Below, one piece after another: positions 60,628 to 64,000 of a stretch of DNA of 64,000 nt. Location: NCBI GenBank assembly GCA_002909145.1, contig PNQY01000066.1, positions 1 to 64,000 on the forward strand. Reading direction: 5' to 3'. The position numbers were made by a program, and so were the translations under genes. This stretch comes from Candidatus Thioglobus perditus. Its GTDB lineage: Bacteria; Pseudomonadota; Gammaproteobacteria; PS1; Pseudothioglobaceae. How positions within the stretch are numbered: the stretch's first letter is position 1; the number at the start of each line of letters is the position of its first letter. Below the pieces are notes generated by a model that was given only the letters and a program-made list of their open reading frames with translations, was not told the DNA's origin and did no database searches.

Positions 60628-62106
60628 ATGAGTATTAAATTAAAATTTTATATCTATCTATTAGTAACAATTGCACTTTCACCACTGCTAGTGATTGAAA
60701 TAACCAATGTCTACTATTTACCCAACTTGGTTGATATATCGTTAGTTATTATTATATTGCTAGTTTATTTGGCTCTTTATATTGCTATACGCAGAGATTT
60801 TTTATTACCATTTGATAACTTGCAGAAATGGGTGGATGGTTACAATGTTGACCAGAGTGCTCGATTGGATGATGAGCAAAAAACTAGTTTCCAGCCAGTT
60901 GCAGAAGCTATAAACCACCTAATTGATGAAAATCAGTACATTTATGATGACATGGAAGACATTCTTAATAAGCAAATTCAGCGTCTAAGTAAAAAGTCTG
61001 CTTATTTGGAAACTCTGTATGGTGTTTCCTCCAAGCTGAACAATATGCACTCAACTGAAGAGCTGTTTGAACATTTTTTAGAAGTATTTATAAATATGAC
61101 TAATGCCAACTGTGGGGCGGCAAGAAGTCTTGGCGCAGATGGCAATCTGCATTTGATAGCATCGCACGGAGTGATTGATAGCAAGGGACAGGTGACAAGC
61201 GTACTTAGTAGTGATTGTTTTTGTGGAGAAGTCTCAACTGCGAAAGATCCTGGTGTGCAGTTTAGCGTACACACATGTGGCAAGTGTGTTGGTGAGCAAT
61301 CTGAATCTATTGCAAAAGTAGGGACAATATTTGTTCCTCTTAAATATCATGGCAAGACCCTGGGGGTCTTTAATTTGTTTTTTGATAAAGAGCCGTCGCT
61401 TGCATTTGATGAAAGAGCTCTTCTCGAGTCTGTTGCCGATAATATCGCTATTGCATTGGATAAATCTAGACTTGATGAAGAAACTAAGCGTATGGAGCTT
61501 TCACAGGAGCGTTTATTTTTATCACAAGAAATACATGACTCTTTGGCACAAACTATTTATAGCCTAAAACTACAAGTGACTGTTCTTGGTGATATGCTTA
61601 AGAATAGTAATTCTTCTGATGCCAAGAGTAAAGTTGTTGACTTGCAATCCAATATCTCTGAAGCAAACCAGGAGCTTAGGGAATTGATGTGTAATTTTCG
61701 TGTACCACTTGATCCAAAAGGCATTAAAGTTTCATTAGAAAATCTTGTTAATAGGTTTAATAATGATGAGGGCATTGCTACATATTTACAAGTTAAAGGC
61801 AGGCTGAAAGTATCTCCGGAGGTGGAGATGCAGATCATACGTATTACTCAAGAAGCCTTATCAAATATCCGTAAGCACGCTAACGCTCGTAATGTACGCA
61901 TATTGCTATCAGCAGAGCCAAATTGTAAATTGCTCATTGAGGATGATGGTGTCGGCTTTAAAAAAGATCAGAATGAGAGAGGGATAATGGGGAATAATAT
62001 TGGTATGAATATAATGAAAGAGCGCGCTGATAGGATTGGAGCTAGCATTGAAATAGAATCAGAAGTAGATGAAGGTACTCGTGTTATTGTTAACTTTGGG
62101 ATTTAG
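60628..62106 (+). CDS. NarX/NarQ-like histidine kinase without a periplasmic sensor
   Basis: 492 residues. Two membrane segments (about 7-28 and 34-54) are joined by only a few residues, so the nitrate-binding periplasmic domain of NarX/NarQ is absent. A short HAMP-like part and coiled coil follow, then a GAF-like domain (about 140-280) holding Cys162, Cys197, Cys199, Cys217 and Cys220. The HisKA_3 box has His303 (EIHDSLAQTIYSLK), then ATP-binding NIRKHANA and EDDGVGF. It pairs with the LuxR-type regulator 3 nt downstream. The signal may be redox or internal rather than nitrate outside; this is inferred. Confidence 0.87.
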   Translation: MSIKLKFYIYLLVTIALSPLLVIEITNVYYLPNLVDISLVIIILLVYLALYIAIRRDFLLPFDNLQKWVDGYNVDQSARLDDEQKTSFQPVAEAINHLIDENQYIYDDMEDILNKQIQRLSKKSAYLETLYGVSSKLNNMHSTEELFEHFLEVFINMTNANCGAARSLGADGNLHLIASHGVIDSKGQVTSVLSSDCFCGEVSTAKDPGVQFSVHTCGKCVGEQSESIAKVGTIFVPLKYHGKTLGVFNLFFDKEPSLAFDERALLESVADNIAIALDKSRLDEETKRMELSQERLFLSQEIHDSLAQTIYSLKLQVTVLGDMLKNSNSSDAKSKVVDLQSNISEANQELRELMCNFRVPLDPKGIKVSLENLVNRFNNDEGIATYLQVKGRLKVSPEVEMQIIRITQEALSNIRKHANARNVRILLSAEPNCKLLIEDDGVGFKKDQNERGIMGNNIGMNIMKERADRIGASIEIESEVDEGTRVIVNFGI

Positions 62107-62109
62107 GTT

Positions 62110-62739
62110 ATGAATATATATATTATCGATGATCATGCATTATTTCGTAATGGCTTAGTATCATTATTAGAGTCTAGAAATATAAGCGCTGTAGCTGCAG
62201 CCTCTCCTGAACAAGGTTTAGTGGAAATATCATCATTAGACTTAGATATTATTTTGCTTGATCTACGTATGCCACAGATGTCTGGACTTGAAGTTTTAAA
62301 AGCTTTAAAGAGTCAAGATGTAAAAACTCCGGTGGTTATGCTTACCACTAGTACTGAGGAAAATGATTTGCGCGATTGTCTCAAGCACGGAGCACAGGGG
62401 TACTTGCTTAAGGATATGGACCCTGATGAGTTGGTGGACGCATTAAATGAGGTAGTAAGTGGTTCTATCGTTGTAGCGCAAGATATGACCTATGTTCTGG
62501 CCAAAGTCCTTAAAAACGAGTTAACTGATTCTGAATCATCTTTTGATGTCCTGACTAATAGAGAAAAAGAAGTGGCATGCCAAGTTGCTAGTGGTCATAG
62601 TAATAAAGTTATTGCCAGAGAGCTTGGAATTTCTGATGGCACGGTGAAGCTTCATGTAAAGTCAATCTTGAAAAAGCTTTCGTTAAGCTCTAGAGTTGAG
62701 GTTGCCGTAATGGTGACGGAAAAAGGCTGTTGTAAATAA
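62110..62739 (+). CDS. NarL/FixJ-family response regulator
   Basis: 209 residues: a receiver domain with Asp7, Asp8 and phospho-acceptor Asp51 (LLDLRMPQMSG), Thr near 77 and Lys in LLKDMDP, then a LuxR-type HTH (LTNREKEVACQVASGHSNKVIARELGIS...). The first position of the HTH domain and its pairing with the NarX-like kinase fit NarL. Target genes are not visible. 15 nt separate it from the rhodanese gene. Confidence 0.92.
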   Translation: MNIYIIDDHALFRNGLVSLLESRNISAVAAASPEQGLVEISSLDLDIILLDLRMPQMSGLEVLKALKSQDVKTPVVMLTTSTEENDLRDCLKHGAQGYLLKDMDPDELVDALNEVVSGSIVVAQDMTYVLAKVLKNELTDSESSFDVLTNREKEVACQVASGHSNKVIARELGISDGTVKLHVKSILKKLSLSSRVEVAVMVTEKGCCK

Positions 62740-62754
62740 ATTACTGGTTAAATT

Positions 62755-63225
62755 ATGGACGGATATCAAAGGTTAGTGGTTCAGGCTTTAAAAACGGTTG
62801 ATGAAATACTACCGTGGGACTTAGAGGAAGAAATAGAAAAAAATCCAGATTTAATTTTGCTAGATATTAGAGAACAAGATGAATTTGAAATGATGCATAT
62901 TAAAAATTCAGTTCATGTTCCTAGGGGTGTTTTAGAAGGCGCTTGTGTTTGGAACTATGATGATACTGTGCCATTGTTAGCCCAGAGTAGAGATCAGAGT
63001 ATTGTAGTTATATGTAGATCGGGCAATAGAAGCGTGCTGGCTGCACAAACCATGCAACAAATGAAGTTTACTGATGTTAGGTCATTAAAGCTTGGAATTA
63101 AAGGCTGGAATGATAACGATCTAGCAATGCTTAATAATGATAACAATATTGTAGATATAGATAATGCTGATGATTGGCTTAATAAGGCCGTAGAACAAGG
63201 CAAACTCGACCCCAATAATATTTAA
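62755..63225 (+). CDS. Rhodanese-like sulfurtransferase
   Basis: 156 residues, single rhodanese domain with the active-site loop CRSGNRS (Cys87) and the LDIREQDEFEMMHIKNSVHVPRGVLE entry motif. No signal peptide, so cytoplasmic. Transfers sulfane sulfur in the family. Placed directly after the two-component pair in the same run of genes, which is suggestive in a sulfur oxidiser but does not prove a link. Confidence 0.9.
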   Translation: MDGYQRLVVQALKTVDEILPWDLEEEIEKNPDLILLDIREQDEFEMMHIKNSVHVPRGVLEGACVWNYDDTVPLLAQSRDQSIVVICRSGNRSVLAAQTMQQMKFTDVRSLKLGIKGWNDNDLAMLNNDNNIVDIDNADDWLNKAVEQGKLDPNNI

Positions 63226-63248
63226 AAAATAAAAAGTCAAAATAACAC

Positions 63249-63276
63249 TTGACCAGGCCAATTTTCTTTGTATAAT
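63249..63276 (+). promoter_or_regulatory. rRNA promoter P1
   Basis: TTGACC (63249-63254), 16-nt spacer, perfect TATAAT (63271-63276), followed by TTCGCGCTTTCACTGC, which is nearly repeated after P2. Confidence 0.75.
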
Positions 63277-63339
63277 TTCGCGCTTTCACTGCATAAAAAA
63301 GTTAAAAGTTTTATTGCGAAAGAAAGTTGAAAATAAGTG

Positions 63340-63367
63340 TTGACAAGCGATTTAATCGCTGTATAAT
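63340..63367 (+). promoter_or_regulatory. rRNA promoter P2 with a palindromic spacer
   Basis: Perfect TTGACA (63340-63345) and TATAAT (63362-63367) 16 nt apart. The spacer is filled by AGCGATT-T-AATCGCT (63346-63360), a perfect 15-bp odd palindrome. About 90 nt downstream of P1. Confidence 0.8.
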
Positions 63368-63409
63368 TTCCACCTTTCACTGCAGCAAAAAATTAATTTT
63401 TCAGCAGTA

Positions 63410-63421
63410 GCTCTTTAAAAA
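63410..63421 (+). promoter_or_regulatory. boxA-type antitermination site of the rrn leader
   Basis: GCTCTTTAAAAA matches the boxA core (TGCTCTTTAACAA) bound by NusB/S10. It lies between P2 and 16S, and is followed by TGTGTGGGCACTCG as in E. coli rrn leaders. Confidence 0.7.
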
Positions 63422-63436
63422 TATATCAAACAACTT

Positions 63437-63475
63437 GTGTGGGCACTCGTACAATAAAAATTGTGCAGTGCACAC
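63437..63475 (+). promoter_or_regulatory. rrn leader hairpin
   Basis: GTGTGGGCACTCGTACAAT pairs with ATTGTGCAGTGCACAC around an AAAA loop, with small bulges. It contains the conserved TGTGTGGGCACTCG leader motif and probably takes part in antitermination or processing. Confidence 0.5.
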
Positions 63476-63596
63476 GAAACAATTGCATTTATTTGTAGTT
63501 GTTCCGACAAAACAAAAGCAGATAAGCTTTTAAAAAAATTGAACGCAAAGCGCACTTATTTATAAGTGTTGCCAATGTTCTAAATAGTTAGAATTG

Positions 63597-64000
<404 letters not shown>

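Overview
The window is an AT-rich, gene-dense stretch of a gammaproteobacterial chromosome. It ends in the first ~400 nt of a 16S rRNA gene. The 16S start, the complete proton-type ATP synthase operon, sulfide:quinone oxidoreductase, several multiheme or diheme c-type cytochromes, a CcoI/FixI-type copper ATPase (cbb3 oxidase assembly) and a NarX/NarL-like pair together suggest a sulfur-oxidising, oxygen/nitrate-respiring bacterium of the SUP05 / Candidatus Thioglobus / bivalve thioautotrophic-symbiont group. That placement is inferred from gene content and the look of the 16S start; no database comparison was run. There is no IS element, prophage, integrase, CRISPR array or tRNA that I can see.

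Layout. 1-8.8 kb (all minus strand): accB (cut by the window edge), aroQ, a DsbD with a duplicated N-terminal domain, a secreted DUF285-repeat protein, adk, then an ankyrin-repeat / NapC-NirT tetraheme cytochrome / diheme cytochrome group, and grpE. 8.9-12.7 kb: nadK and recN, convergent with sqr. 12.7-12.9 kb: a divergent regulatory region between sqr and the ATP synthase operon that contains a textbook FNR/DNR-type box. 12.9-19.7 kb: atpIBEFHAGDC. 19.7-24.3 kb (minus): a small alkyltransferase, kdsC, ampD, a TauD-like oxygenase, and the rpmH-rnpA-yidD-yidC operon. 24.5-31.2 kb (plus): dprA, smg, topA, two unrecognised genes, trpF, trpB. 31.2-39.5 kb: a 440-bp AT-rich gap, a diheme cytochrome, an exported EF-hand/amidohydrolase protein, an MFS transporter-glmU-unknown operon (minus), a copper ATPase and rpmE. 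39.6-44.7 kb (plus): hemE, trpA, accD, fkpB, ispH and a PfkB-family kinase. 44.7-45.9 kb: a small winged-helix protein, a MASE1-like membrane protein and the decayed 3' copy of a second one. 45.9-55.2 kb: mfd and a Maf protein (minus), folA and a small lipoprotein (plus), gltB (minus). 55.3-63.2 kb: yaaA, comF, a Nudix-ThiE fusion (minus), then a tightly packed gshA-mnmE-narX-like-narL-like-rhodanese run. 63.2-64 kb: tandem rrn promoters, boxA-type leader and the 16S start.

How the genes work together. Sulfide:quinone oxidoreductase and the NapC/NirT quinol dehydrogenase join the quinone pool from opposite sides, soluble diheme cytochromes carry electrons in the periplasm, and the ATP synthase uses the resulting gradient. 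DsbD supplies reductant for cytochrome c maturation and the CcoI-type ATPase supplies copper for a terminal oxidase. The FNR-type box between sqr and atp suggests oxygen- or NO-responsive control of one or both units. The remaining genes are housekeeping: translation, cell wall, DNA repair, Trp, haem, fatty acid, glutamate and glutathione synthesis.

I see no clear new multi-gene system. The most unusual items are the duplicated DsbD sensor domain, the NapC-like protein with a two-cysteine insert encoded just ahead of a secreted ankyrin protein, the exported EF-hand amidohydrolase next to a diheme cytochrome, the NarX-like kinase that lacks a periplasmic sensor but has a CxC...CxxC cluster, the palindrome that fills the spacer of rrn promoter P2, and the MASE1-like pseudogene.
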